Origin: Fulvitalea axinellae
GTDB lineage: Bacteria; Bacteroidota; Bacteroidia; Cytophagales; Cyclobacteriaceae
Assembly: GCF_036492835.1 (NCBI RefSeq)
Contig: NZ_AP025314.1
Location: 124,001 to 188,000 of the forward strand
DNA length: 64,000 nt
Direction: 5' to 3'
This document shows positions 19,057 to 27,510 of the stretch, piece by piece. Each line of letters begins with the position of its first letter. The first letter of the stretch is position 1. The position numbers were made by a program, and so were the translations under genes. Under the pieces are notes generated by a model, which saw only the letters and a list, made by a program, of their open reading frames with translations, was not told where the DNA came from and searched no databases.

Positions 19057-19619
19057 TTTTCAGATATTTTATATAGAAACGTATTGCCCGGATATCTCTA
19101 AACGGATACCCTAGCGAATTTCATCAGGATAAGCGAAAAAAAATCACATAGGCGTAAATTTTTGCCCGTAGCGTAAGTTTTTCCGCTTATTTCAAAACGG
19201 GGCGTCGATTTCCGGCCCGGAAAGAGCCGTGTACTTGTCGCTCCGCCTAGGGTTTTGAGCTTAAATTTAGTGCTTTTCGCCTCATTCGTACTAAAACCCT
19301 CTCTATCACAAAAATAAGCACTTTGCGGAAGCTTTCTCAATATCGGCTGAATATCTATGTATGAAATAGGTCCAAAGAGAATAATTGCGCTCGCTCTTAT
19401 AAGCAAAAATCGATCTAAACTTGATTTTCAGGAAATATACTTTTTCTTTTTTTTAGTATTTTTGTTTTGCCGGGTCAACGAATGGTGCCGGTTTCCGTAA
19501 ATTCAGATGAGGAGCATGCTTTTCGGATAAGTTATGAAAATCGGCTCCTGTGTCGGTGTTAAGCCCGTCTGTCTCAAAACCATCGTCGACTTTATCGAAC
19601 CCGTTTTTTGAAGTTCGCT
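19057..19619 (+). other. 563-nt divergent spacer between asnS and rpoN
   Basis: Holds promoters for both genes. The right side has a TATTTTTG box (19457-19464) in an AT-rich stretch. A 102-codon minus-strand frame (19098-19406) has no recognisable domain and I do not call it. Confidence 0.5.
19457..19464 (+). promoter_or_regulatory. Bacteroidota-type -7 box (TATTTTTG) for rpoN
   Basis: Matches TAnnTTTG within a T-rich tract, 155 nt before the rpoN ATG. The distance implies a long leader, so the assignment is tentative. Confidence 0.35.
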
Positions 19620-21071
19620 ATGCAGAAATTAGAATTAACCCAAAGTCTAGGCCAGAAGCTGTCGCCACAACAGATCCAGTTTATCAAGCTGCTACAGGTG
19701 CCGACCGCCGAGCTCGAAACAAGAATTGAAGAGGAGCTGGAAGTAAACCCCGCGCTTGAGGAAGGGCGAGAGGAAGAAAAAGCCGAAGCCAAGGAAGAAA
19801 AAACCGAGGAATACGAGGAAACGCCGAAAGACGAGGACTTGGAGCTCGGTGATTATCTGCATGACGATTTCAGCGGATACAAAATGTACGGCGACGGAAA
19901 CGGCTCCTCGATGGAGGAAGAGGACCGGGAGATGCCGATAGCCACCAGCGTATCGCTCAACGACCAGATGAAAGACCAGCTTGGCTACCTTAGGCTAAGC
20001 GACAGGGACAACATCTTAGCGGAACAACTGATCGGAAGTATCGAGGGCGACGGCTATATCCGCAGGGATTTGGGCGCTATTGCCAACGATCTGATGTTTG
20101 CTCAGGGCGTGGAAGCCACCGAAGACGAGCTTGCGGTGATTTTGGACAAGATCCAGCAGTTTGACCCGCCGGGTATCGCCGCCCGTGACTTGAGGGAGTG
20201 TCTGTTGTTGCAGTTGGAGCGCAAAGGCAGTGACGATCCGATGGTGGCGAACGCAATCAGGATTGTCAGGGATTGCTACAATGATTTTACGAAGAAGCAT
20301 TACGAAAAGATAAGCAAGAAGCTGGGCTTGGATGTGGAAGATGAGCTGAAGCCGGCCTTTGAGCTAATCACGAAGTTGAATCCGAAGCCGGGCGGAACGG
20401 CCGAAGGTTTGGTGAAGACTCAGTTTTTGGTTCCGGATTTTATCCTGCATAATAATAACGGAAGGCTTGAGCTGACACTGAATTCCAGAAACGCTCCGGA
20501 GTTGAGGGTAAACCGTACCTACTCCGAGATGATGGACACTTACGATAAAAGTAAGCGCAAGGACAAAAAACTGCGGGAGACGGTGAGCTTCGTGAAGCAG
20601 AAGCTTGACGCGGCCAAGTGGTTTATCGACGCCATCAAACAAAGGCAACAGACTTTGCTCAATACGATGAACGCCATTGTTCAGTATCAATACGATTTCT
20701 TCTTGGAAGGTGACGAGAGCAAGTTGCGTCCGATGATTTTGAAAGATATCGCCAACGAGATTGGAATGGATATTTCCACGGTATCGAGGGTAGCGAACAG
20801 CAAGGCGGTGCAGACGGAATTTGGGATTTATCTGCTGAAATACTTCTTCAGCGAAGGTATAGCCACCGATTCCGGTCAAGACGTAAGTAGCCGGGAGGTG
20901 AAGTATACGCTCCGAAGGCTGATAGAGCATGAAGATAAGCGTAAGCCTCTGTCTGACGATAAATTGGAAAAACTATTGCGGGCCAAGGGCTATAACATCG
21001 CCCGGCGTACCGTGGCCAAATACCGGGAACAGATGAATATTCCCGTGGCCAGACTGCGGAAAGAGCTTTAG
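19620..21071 (+). CDS. rpoN: RNA polymerase sigma-54 factor
   Basis: 483 residues from ATG 19620; the frame extends only four codons further, to a TTG. Region I is glutamine/leucine-rich (LELTQSLGQKLSPQQIQFIKLL), region II is strongly acidic (residues about 45-90), and region III has the core-binding and helix-turn-helix parts (IANEIGMDISTVSRVANSKA). The RpoN box ARRTVAKYRE lies at about 461-470. Sigma-54 directs transcription from -24/-12 promoters and needs AAA+ activators. None of its activators is encoded here. Confidence 0.96.
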   Translation: MQKLELTQSLGQKLSPQQIQFIKLLQVPTAELETRIEEELEVNPALEEGREEEKAEAKEEKTEEYEETPKDEDLELGDYLHDDFSGYKMYGDGNGSSMEEEDREMPIATSVSLNDQMKDQLGYLRLSDRDNILAEQLIGSIEGDGYIRRDLGAIANDLMFAQGVEATEDELAVILDKIQQFDPPGIAARDLRECLLLQLERKGSDDPMVANAIRIVRDCYNDFTKKHYEKISKKLGLDVEDELKPAFELITKLNPKPGGTAEGLVKTQFLVPDFILHNNNGRLELTLNSRNAPELRVNRTYSEMMDTYDKSKRKDKKLRETVSFVKQKLDAAKWFIDAIKQRQQTLLNTMNAIVQYQYDFFLEGDESKLRPMILKDIANEIGMDISTVSRVANSKAVQTEFGIYLLKYFFSEGIATDSGQDVSSREVKYTLRRLIEHEDKRKPLSDDKLEKLLRAKGYNIARRTVAKYREQMNIPVARLRKEL

Positions 21072-21090
21072 GCTCTTTCCGCTTTTTTTT
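21056..21090 (+). terminator. Terminator overlapping the 3' end of rpoN
   Basis: Perfect 11-bp stem GCGGAAAGAGC / GCTCTTTCCGC followed by eight T. The rpoN stop codon (21069-21071) lies in the 5-nt loop, so the stem's left arm is coding. Confidence 0.9.
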
Positions 21091-21171
21091 AAATTGGGCA
21101 AATTTTCGTACAATTGCTCCGCCTTTAGCGTTTTTGCGGGGTGTATCTAGTCCTCATCCAAACGGCTAAGA

Positions 21172-21876
21172 ATGTTTAGAATCGGCGCGAAAGTTATCTC
21201 TTTCGTATTTCATCCACTGTTGTTGGCCACGTATATGGCTATAGTCATTGGCGTGTTCCGGCCTTCGGGCGTCGGACCGCAGTTTAGTGACCCCAAAGCT
21301 TTGTCTTTCACCACATCACTGATTTTCGTGACCACTTTTCTTATTCCGGCACTGAGCGTAGGCATACTGTTGTCGTTGCGTCCGTTTTTCGGAAAGAAAA
21401 AAGAGGAAGGGGCGCTTGATGATACTGTGGGCAGGAAGAAAAACGAATGGTCTAATTTCTTCAGCCAGTTGACGATGAAAAAACGGGAAGACAGGCTTTT
21501 GCCGTTCGCGTTTATCTCGGCGTTTTATATGCTGACCACTTATATGTTTCAGTCCAAAGGTTTCTTTGAGCCGAAAGTGATTGTGGTGCTGATGGCCGTT
21601 TCCGGGTTGATTATCCTTTTGACATTCATTACCTATTTTTGGCAAATAAGCGTGCATAGCGCTGGCGTGGCGGGTCTTGCGGGTATTCTGGGTTTTCTTT
21701 CTTTTCAAGATCTTACGGGAAGCTTGATCTGGCCTACGGCGGTTTGCATTTTTTTGGCTGGTATCGTAATGTCGGCCCGGCTATATCTTAATTGCCATAC
21801 TCCGGCCCAAGTTTACGCTGGCGGTTTGTTGGGCTTTATGGCCACTTATTTGCCTTTGGCCCTTCTATTCGGCTGA
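21172..21876 (+). CDS. PAP2-like integral membrane protein
   Basis: 234 residues with about six membrane spans. The C-terminal part keeps the spacing of the PAP2 phosphatase core: SVHSAG in place of PSGH, and ARLYLNCHTPAQVYAGGLLG matching the SR-x5-H-x3-D block with Gln for Asp. The family dephosphorylates lipid phosphates such as undecaprenyl pyrophosphate. The altered PSGH block and the missing Asp make catalysis doubtful. It lies between rpoN and the SDR gene, 53 nt from the latter. Confidence 0.6.
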   Translation: MFRIGAKVISFVFHPLLLATYMAIVIGVFRPSGVGPQFSDPKALSFTTSLIFVTTFLIPALSVGILLSLRPFFGKKKEEGALDDTVGRKKNEWSNFFSQLTMKKREDRLLPFAFISAFYMLTTYMFQSKGFFEPKVIVVLMAVSGLIILLTFITYFWQISVHSAGVAGLAGILGFLSFQDLTGSLIWPTAVCIFLAGIVMSARLYLNCHTPAQVYAGGLLGFMATYLPLALLFG

Positions 21877-21929
21877 CACCGTTTTCGCTACGGTGGGAAA
21901 TGATTTATTTTCAGAAAGATTCTTGATTT

Positions 21930-22730
21930 ATGGGCAGAAAAGTAAGCATAATCGGTTGCGGTTGGCTGGGCCTTCCGTTGGCGAAATCGCTTTCGGACCA
22001 AGGGTATTCGGTGAAAGGCTCCACTACCAGAACTGAAAAGCTGGAAGCTGTTAAGGCTACGGGTGCCGAACCGTTTTTGATCCGTTTGGGGGAGAAAGAA
22101 GGCGATTTGGCCAAAATGCTGGACACGGAAATCCTTATAGTTACGATTCCGCCGTCGAAGCAGGGCGGTTTGTATATGGAACAAATGGAAGTTCTGGCTA
22201 AGGCTGCGGACGGCTCCAATGTTTCGAAAGTCATTTATATCAGCGCCACTTCCGCTTATCCGTTAAACGGAAAAGAGGTTCGTGAGGAAGACGCTGAGCG
22301 GGTTATTTCCAGATTTTCGGATATCGTTTGGCTGGATGTGGAGGCTTTGTTTATGGAAAACCGGAGCTTTGACGCTACTGTGGTGCGTTTTTCCGGCCTT
22401 ATGGGCGACTACTATCAGCCGGGGCGTTATTTTTCGGGCAAAGAAATCAAAGGCGCCGAGAATCCCGTGAACATGATTCACCAAGACGACTGTGTGGCGA
22501 TCTTGAGCGAAATCATCAGACAAGATGCCTGGAATGAGGTCTTTAACGCTAGCGCTGACGAGCACCCGACAAAAAGGGAATTTTATGGAAAGGCTTGCGA
22601 GGCTATTGGCGTGGAGCCTCCTGTATTTGTGGAAGGGAGGCAGCCTTTCAGGATTGTGAATTCCGAAAAGATGAAAAAGCGTCTCGATTATAAGTTTATC
22701 CACCCAAATCCAGCGGAAGCTTTTGATTAA
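21930..22730 (+). CDS. NAD(P)-dependent SDR-type oxidoreductase/epimerase-like protein
   Basis: 266 residues. The N-terminal Rossmann loop is VSIIGCGWLGLPLAKSL, close to the GxGxxG of the YeeZ-like atypical SDR group. SATSAYPLNG replaces the usual Ser-Tyr-Lys segment, so the catalytic Lys is not obvious. It is cytoplasmic. The substrate is unknown; members of this group are often annotated only as NAD-dependent epimerases. It probably shares a transcript with the PAP2-like gene and ends at the hairpin at 22758-22792. Confidence 0.75.
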   Translation: MGRKVSIIGCGWLGLPLAKSLSDQGYSVKGSTTRTEKLEAVKATGAEPFLIRLGEKEGDLAKMLDTEILIVTIPPSKQGGLYMEQMEVLAKAADGSNVSKVIYISATSAYPLNGKEVREEDAERVISRFSDIVWLDVEALFMENRSFDATVVRFSGLMGDYYQPGRYFSGKEIKGAENPVNMIHQDDCVAILSEIIRQDAWNEVFNASADEHPTKREFYGKACEAIGVEPPVFVEGRQPFRIVNSEKMKKRLDYKFIHPNPAEAFD

Positions 22731-22757
22731 GGTTTTGGACGAAATAAGAATAAAAAG

Positions 22758-22792
22758 CAACAGCTTGACCGGTTAAGGCCAAGCTGTTTTTG
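22758..22792. terminator. Bidirectional terminator between SDR and GH18 genes
   Basis: ACAGCTTG / CAAGCTGT stem (22760-22767 with 22780-22787), A-rich on the left and T-rich on the right, between convergent genes. Confidence 0.8.
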
Positions 22793-22831
22793 GTTATGGA
22801 TCAAGCGTTTTTCTTGATACGTATTTGGAGT

Positions 22832-24427
22832 TTAGCCTCCGAATTCGCTGACAATTTTTTCAACCAACGGCGATCTGTTAGAGCCAGTTTGTCTTAGTTT
22901 TCCGTCATAAACGGATTGTACCGGGCCGTAATCTATGTCACTGAAGACTTCCCAGAAAATTACGCCTCCCAGATTGTGGTCTTTGACATATTGGGCTTTG
23001 AGCGCAACGGATTTCTCATTTTCATAACTGAGGAAATATTTGCCGTTGGTTTTGTAGGGAACTTTGGCTTCGTCGTCCCAATGTTCCGTCCAGTTTGCCG
23101 TATTTGACCTGATGTAGGAGTTGAAAGGCGTGCCGTCGAATTGACCGAAGTTGTCGTAGTCCGCGGCGGTTTGGATGGCGCCGTCGGGTTGTATGGTTTT
23201 CGATATTTTCACCGTCGGGGCATTGAGTTTGGCTGAGCCGGTAGTCACTACCGATCTGCCGTACAAGGCCACTCCCATATTGACTTTGCTCATATCTACG
23301 CCAGCGGCCTCCAGGGCTTTTCTTGAAGTGTCCCAGGCCAAATCTCCACCTTCTTCTCCTGTGTACGGATACAGCGGAGAGTTATGGCCGGCGATATTGG
23401 ACCATCCACCTTGTATGTCGTATGACATGATGTTGAAAAAGTCCATCGTAGCGTTAAGCTTATTCCAGTTGAAACCTTGGAGTTTCGTCGGGGAGCAGTT
23501 GAAGGCGGCCGTCAGCAGGCGGTTTGGCCCGATGGCTTCGCGTAGTTCTTCCATCAGCGTAGTGAAGTTAGCGAAGTCAGCCTGTGATCCCGTAAAGTTC
23601 ATTCCGGCGTATGGCCCCGGGTACTCCCAGTCGATATCGATGCCGTCAAAGCCCATGCGAATAAGCGTTTTGCAGTCTTCGATAAAGCGTTCGCGCTTTG
23701 AGGCCGAACGGGCCATTTCTGGGAAGTGCCTACACATACTCCAGCCACCTATCGAGGCCATTACCCTGACGTTATTTTCTTTAGCGAGTTCGAATAGGCC
23801 TTTGGCTCCGCCTTGTTTTGGTAGCGGAATGGGGAATTCGCCCGTGAGTCCGGTAGGAGTATGAATCCAACCGTCGGCGTGGGACTTGTATTCACCCTTT
23901 AGTTTGTCTTGGTTCCATTCGGAAATGTCGTGAACCAATTCCAAGTCGCCGTAAAGCAACCAGTGATCCCAGCTGTCGTATACGTTACCCAATAATGGTT
24001 TCGGGTCCTGTACGGTGCCTTCCATCCAGATATTCTTGTTCCGGTAATCGCCAGAGTGCAACGAGCCGTCTTTGGCTACGCCGAAAAACGAATAGTTGAG
24101 TATAGTGTACTTGGAGTAGTCAATATTGAGCTGGTTAGCTACCCCGGCCTGTGGCATGCCGTGTTCTGTACCTTTCCAGGCGTCCCACTGCGTTAGGTAT
24201 CCTATTACTTGTTTTCCTCCTTTTGTTCCGGGTGCAGAGGGATCGCCGGGCTCCAATGGTTCGTCTTCGTCGGGCCCTTTGTCGTCCTCGTTGCCGTCTC
24301 CGGGTTTGTCCGGGTTTTCGGTATTTGGTGTTCCCGGTTCGTCATCGTTTTCTGAGCAGGCTGAAACGCCGTATAATCCTACTATGAGCACAATGGCCCA
24401 TATCCAATTCCATTTACATCTTTTCAT
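22832..24427 (-). CDS. GH18 family chitinase-like lipoprotein
   Basis: 531 residues from the ATG at 24427; the upstream GTG is less likely. Signal with lipobox VSAC, then a low-complexity acidic/proline linker (residues about 24-65), then a (βα)8 GH18 domain. The catalytic signature DGIDIDWEYPG (DxxDxDxE with the acid Glu) and the SIGGWS segment are present. It should hydrolyse chitin or related N-acetylglucosamine polymers at the cell surface. Acidic linkers after the Cys are compatible with surface export of lipoproteins in Bacteroidota. It stands alone, outside any visible polysaccharide-utilisation locus. Confidence 0.92.
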   Translation of the reverse strand: MKRCKWNWIWAIVLIVGLYGVSACSENDDEPGTPNTENPDKPGDGNEDDKGPDEDEPLEPGDPSAPGTKGGKQVIGYLTQWDAWKGTEHGMPQAGVANQLNIDYSKYTILNYSFFGVAKDGSLHSGDYRNKNIWMEGTVQDPKPLLGNVYDSWDHWLLYGDLELVHDISEWNQDKLKGEYKSHADGWIHTPTGLTGEFPIPLPKQGGAKGLFELAKENNVRVMASIGGWSMCRHFPEMARSASKRERFIEDCKTLIRMGFDGIDIDWEYPGPYAGMNFTGSQADFANFTTLMEELREAIGPNRLLTAAFNCSPTKLQGFNWNKLNATMDFFNIMSYDIQGGWSNIAGHNSPLYPYTGEEGGDLAWDTSRKALEAAGVDMSKVNMGVALYGRSVVTTGSAKLNAPTVKISKTIQPDGAIQTAADYDNFGQFDGTPFNSYIRSNTANWTEHWDDEAKVPYKTNGKYFLSYENEKSVALKAQYVKDHNLGGVIFWEVFSDIDYGPVQSVYDGKLRQTGSNRSPLVEKIVSEFGG

Positions 24428-24807
24428 GTCCGTCTCCACTTAAAGGTTGGGCGCGGGATTGCGCATATCGTTTTGGCGGGTAGTCTAGTTCTTTTTTCGC
24501 GAAGTCGCTTGCGGGCGTTCCGGCAACGATCCAGAACCGGAAATAAATCGCCCGCAAGCGGAAAGAACTATGCGAATCTTCGCCTGAGAACCTTGTGAAA
24601 ACAAGGCCGTCGGCGCTTTCGCAAGACTGTACTAATATCAACGCCAACCGGAAAAACGATATTGCCCATAGTCTTCGGACAGAGGCTTTTTATGAGATAT
24701 GATCAATTTTGTGAGAAGGATTGATATCGTGCCGATAATTTAAAAATATGACAGTTAAATCATTATTTTTGAATGAATAACAATCCTGATTAAACCAAAA
24801 ACAAGGT
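24428..24807. other. 380-nt structured spacer between GH18 and nitroreductase genes
   Basis: The spacer separates divergent genes and is dense in inverted repeats: an 84-nt compound hairpin (24487-24570), a GAAA-capped hairpin CCTTGT/ACAAGG (24593-24608), and nested stems AAGACT/AGTCTT and AATATC/GATATT (24623-24675). No gene is supported. The structures could be parts of a leader or a small RNA. Confidence 0.55.
24487..24570. repeat. 84-nt compound inverted repeat
   Basis: Three nested stems: TAGTTCTTT / AAAGAACTA (9 bp), CGCTTGCGGGCG / CGCCCGCAAGCG (12 bp, no mismatch) and TTCCGG / CCGGAA (6 bp), closing a 13-nt loop. Small asymmetric bulges separate them. There is no T run on either side, so it is not an ordinary terminator. 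Confidence 0.85.
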
Positions 24808-25383
24808 ATGGCACCAGAATATATTGATGAAATCATTAAGAAAAGAAGGTCAATTTTCCCGGCAATGTACACGGGGGAAACTGTAAGTGACGAGGTCGTT
24901 TCCAAGATGATTGAGAACGCGCATTGGGCTCCGGTGCACAAAAGGACCTATCCGTGGCGCTTTGTGGTGTTTAAAGGAGACAGCCTGAAAGAGCTTGCCG
25001 AATACCAAGCCAACATCTATAAAGAGAAGGCCGAAAAGGCCGGCGATTTCGATGAGGCGAAGTACAAGATGTTTTTGGAAAAGCCTTTGTTGGCTTCGCA
25101 TATTGTGGCCATCGGGATGAAACGCGACGAAAAAGAGCGCGTGCCTGAGATTGAGGAAGTGGAAGCGGTGGCTTGCGCCGTTCAGAATATGTATTTGACG
25201 GCCGCGGCGCACGGTGTGGGCGTGTATTGGGGAACTGGCGGAATGACTTATTCGGAAGAAGCGAAGCCTTTCCTGAATCTGGGAGAGAAAGATAAATTTT
25301 TGGGTTACCTGTTTGTGGGTATGCCCAAGTCATGGCCGGAAGGCAACCGCCCGGATGTGGCGGACTTTGTGGAATGGCGCTAA
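24808..25383 (+). CDS. Nitroreductase family FMN oxidoreductase
   Basis: 191 residues, the size of the NfsB-like and smaller YdjA-like groups. The FMN-binding start RRSIFPAMYTGETVS, the WAPVHKRTYPWRFVVF segment and the C-terminal GYLFVGMP are recognisable. Such enzymes reduce quinones or nitro compounds with NAD(P)H via FMN as dimers. The YdjA-like WAPxHxxTxPWRF motif suggests the YdjA subgroup, whose true substrate is unknown. Start at ATG 24808. It ends at a hairpin shared with the convergent rfaE2. Confidence 0.88.
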   Translation: MAPEYIDEIIKKRRSIFPAMYTGETVSDEVVSKMIENAHWAPVHKRTYPWRFVVFKGDSLKELAEYQANIYKEKAEKAGDFDEAKYKMFLEKPLLASHIVAIGMKRDEKERVPEIEEVEAVACAVQNMYLTAAAHGVGVYWGTGGMTYSEEAKPFLNLGEKDKFLGYLFVGMPKSWPEGNRPDVADFVEWR

Positions 25384-25406
25384 AAGTAGCGGGTATTGAT
25401 ATGAAG

Positions 25407-25441
25407 AAACGGAGCGTTAATCAGCGCTCCGTTTTATTTTT
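25407..25441. terminator. Bidirectional terminator between nitroreductase and rfaE2
   Basis: Perfect 10-bp stem AAACGGAGCG / CGCTCCGTTT (25407-25434) followed by a T-rich tail. The rfaE2 stop codon lies in its loop. Confidence 0.85.
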
Positions 25442-25911
25442 TCGATAACGTTGGTGGACGAGTACCCGGCCACAAGTTCCACGGTTTCGACCGAGCCCCC
25501 ATTAGCCAAAACCTCCTTGGCCCCTACGATAGTATCGACGGTGTAATCATTGCCTTTTACCAATACGTCCGGCATCAGAGCCGTGATCAATTCCAATGGC
25601 GTGTCTTCGTCAAAGAGTACTACGGCGTCCACAAATTCGAAAGCCGCCATGATGCGTGAGCGGGTCAGCTCGTTGTTGATCGGGCGCTCCTCCCCTTTCA
25701 GTCGTTTTACCGAAGCGTCGGTGTTGAGGCCGACGATGAGGCGATCGCCGAGATTGCGGGCTTTTTCAAGATAATCGACATGGCCGAGATGGACCAAATC
25801 GAAGCATCCGTTTGAGAATACCACCCGTTCACCGTTCTCTTTCCAGCTGGCTACGGTTTGTTTGGCGTTTTCCCTGTTATGTATTTTCGACGGTGTGTTT
25901 GTCTTGCTCAT
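25417..25911 (-). CDS. rfaE2: D-glycero-beta-D-manno-heptose 1-phosphate adenylyltransferase
   Basis: 164 residues from ATG 25911, a stand-alone nucleotidyltransferase domain. FSNGCFDLVHLGHVDYLEKA contains the HxGH motif (HLGH) of the cytidylyltransferase superfamily, and GNDYTVDTIVG fits the HldE C-terminal domain. It activates heptose 1-phosphate to ADP-heptose for lipopolysaccharide core. The kinase half of HldE is absent here, as usual in lineages with split RfaE1/RfaE2. The start overlaps the last 35 nt of the upstream flippase-like gene, indicating cotranscription. Confidence 0.9.
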   Translation of the reverse strand: MSKTNTPSKIHNRENAKQTVASWKENGERVVFSNGCFDLVHLGHVDYLEKARNLGDRLIVGLNTDASVKRLKGEERPINNELTRSRIMAAFEFVDAVVLFDEDTPLELITALMPDVLVKGNDYTVDTIVGAKEVLANGGSVETVELVAGYSSTNVIEKIKRSAD

Positions 25912-26911
25912 GTTTTTTTCTTTTGGAAATAAAAATGCTCCCGAACAGGCCGATGCCACCGAAGAATATGGTCATTACGGTTTGGGCGGCGTGCATCACG
26001 GTGGCGTATAGCAAAGCCGATTGATGGTTTACTCCATAAAGCATCAAAATAGCGGACACTATGAGATGGTAAGTGCCGATGCCACCCGACACAGGCGCTG
26101 TCATGGCGATTCCGCCAAAAGCGAAGGCCGCTAGCCCGGCTCCCCAAGAGAGCGATGAGGTTTCGGGTATTGCGAAGAACACCACGTATGTCATCAGGAA
26201 ATATAAGACCCAGATTAATGTGGTGGAAATAAGGAATCCAGGCACGTTTTTCATTTTCCTGAAACTCAATAGCCCGTCCACCACTTGTCGGACAATGTGT
26301 TCGGCTTTGCCGAATAGCGGATACTTCCTTAGCTTCTTTTTGTTTTTCCAAAAAAAGAACAAGCCTCCGAGTGCGACTACAAATCCGATGGCCGCTATCC
26401 AATACAGATAAGGTAACAGCGGTGCTAATCCCGACATTTTTTCACGGATAAAATTTTCCGAGAAATCCTTAAGCCTGTTTCTTTCCACCAAGAAAGTGAG
26501 CGTTAGGGATATCAGCAGGCAGATCAAATCTATAAACCTTTCGGTGACTACGCTGCCCAGGGAAGTTGTCATGGGAACCTCGTCGGTTTTTCGCAAGGCG
26601 CCGCATTTGGTCACTTCGCCCATTCTCGGGACGGCCAGATTGGCCAAATAGCCGGACATAACACAAAGCAATGTCCTGAAAGAGTTCAGATTTTGGTAAC
26701 CGAGCGGGCGGAGCAGGATATTCCACCTGTAGGCCCTTAGCCAGTGGCTGGTCATAGCCAAGGCTATCGACAAGAGAATCCAGCGGTAATCGACCGCGCC
26801 CATATCGTGAAGGAGGGATTCCAGTGGATAGCCTTTCAGTGCGTAGGTTAGCAAAAAAACGGCTACGCCAAGCATGGCGAGGTATTTTAGGACGGATGTC
26901 GCTTTTTTCAA
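25877..26911 (-). CDS. Lysylphosphatidylglycerol-synthase-type (UPF0104) flippase-like membrane protein
   Basis: 344 residues with about eight membrane spans, including the family blocks RWILLSIALAMTSHWLRAYR, SGYLANLAVPRMGEVTKCG and PVSGGIGTYHLIVSA. The AglD2/MprF transmembrane domain is present without the MprF synthase domain, so it is probably a lipid or lipid-linked-sugar translocator. No ATG fits the conserved N-terminus (KKATSVLKYL), so a TTG start at 26911 is likely. It overlaps rfaE2, which is consistent with a role in envelope glycan or lipid assembly. Confidence 0.82.
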   Translation of the reverse strand: MKKATSVLKYLAMLGVAVFLLTYALKGYPLESLLHDMGAVDYRWILLSIALAMTSHWLRAYRWNILLRPLGYQNLNSFRTLLCVMSGYLANLAVPRMGEVTKCGALRKTDEVPMTTSLGSVVTERFIDLICLLISLTLTFLVERNRLKDFSENFIREKMSGLAPLLPYLYWIAAIGFVVALGGLFFFWKNKKKLRKYPLFGKAEHIVRQVVDGLLSFRKMKNVPGFLISTTLIWVLYFLMTYVVFFAIPETSSLSWGAGLAAFAFGGIAMTAPVSGGIGTYHLIVSAILMLYGVNHQSALLYATVMHAAQTVMTIFFGGIGLFGSIFISKRKKHEQDKHTVENT

Positions 26912-26947
26912 TGCTTCGGTTTTTTGTGAAAAACGTGCGCGCGTTCG

Positions 26948-26986
26948 TAAAAAAAAGAGCGTGAAAGGTTTTTTCCAATCACGCTC
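26948..26986 (-). terminator. Terminator downstream of panD
   Basis: GAGCGTGA / TCACGCTC stem (26957-26964 with 26979-26986) followed on the minus strand by eight or nine T. Confidence 0.8.
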
Positions 26987-27026
26987 CGGAGTTATGTTTT
27001 GAAAGCGTTTCTCCGAACGCCGGTGT

Positions 27027-27374
27027 TTAGGTCAGCTTATTGTTTTCGTCTGGGAAGATAACGGTTGGCTCGAAGCTTTTCGCTTCTTCGAAATCCATGG
27101 ACGCGTATGAGATGACGATAACCACATCGCCTACCTGTACGCGACGGGCGGCCGGGCCGTTGAGGCAGATGGTGCCGGTTCCCCGTTCTCCTTTTATGAC
27201 GTAGGTTTCGATACGTTCACCGTTGTTGATGTTAACGATCTGAACCTTTTCGTTTTCGATAATGTTCGCCGCGTCCATCAGGTCTTCATCGATAGTGATG
27301 CTGCCTACGTAATGCAACTCGGCCTGCGTTACCTTTACCCTGTGAATCTTGGACTTAAAGACTTCGATATTCAT
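27027..27374 (-). CDS. panD: Aspartate 1-decarboxylase precursor
   Basis: 115 residues. The self-cleavage site Gly24-Ser25 sits in [10 protein letters not shown] at exactly the position known for E. coli PanD; cleavage yields the pyruvoyl cofactor on Ser25. Downstream [17 protein letters not shown] and [12 protein letters not shown] match the family. It makes beta-alanine from aspartate for pantothenate synthesis. panC, which uses beta-alanine, lies 136 nt upstream on the same strand, so the two form the pantothenate cluster. Confidence 0.97.
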   Translation of the reverse strand: MNIEVFKSKIHRVKVTQAELHYVGSITIDEDLMDAANIIENEKVQIVNINNGERIETYVIKGERGTGTICLNGPAARRVQVGDVVIVISYASMDFEEAKSFEPTVIFPDENNKLT

Positions 27375-27510
27375 GGTACTGTCCCTGATATTTTTCGCAA
27401 AGATACAATAATTCGGTTTTGGGGCATGTTCGGACCGGAGAAAATCGGTTCCGGCCCGGAGCCTTACGGAACATGAACGCTGAAAACGTCGTGTTCGTGT
27501 ACCTTGCCAT

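Noticed and set aside
19098..19406. 102-codon minus-strand frame upstream of asnS
   Set aside because: No recognisable domain, unusual composition for this genome, and it fills a divergent promoter region.
24584..24589. CTGAGA as a possible TPP riboswitch fragment
   Set aside because: The other conserved parts of the THI element are missing, and the flanking genes are unrelated to thiamine.
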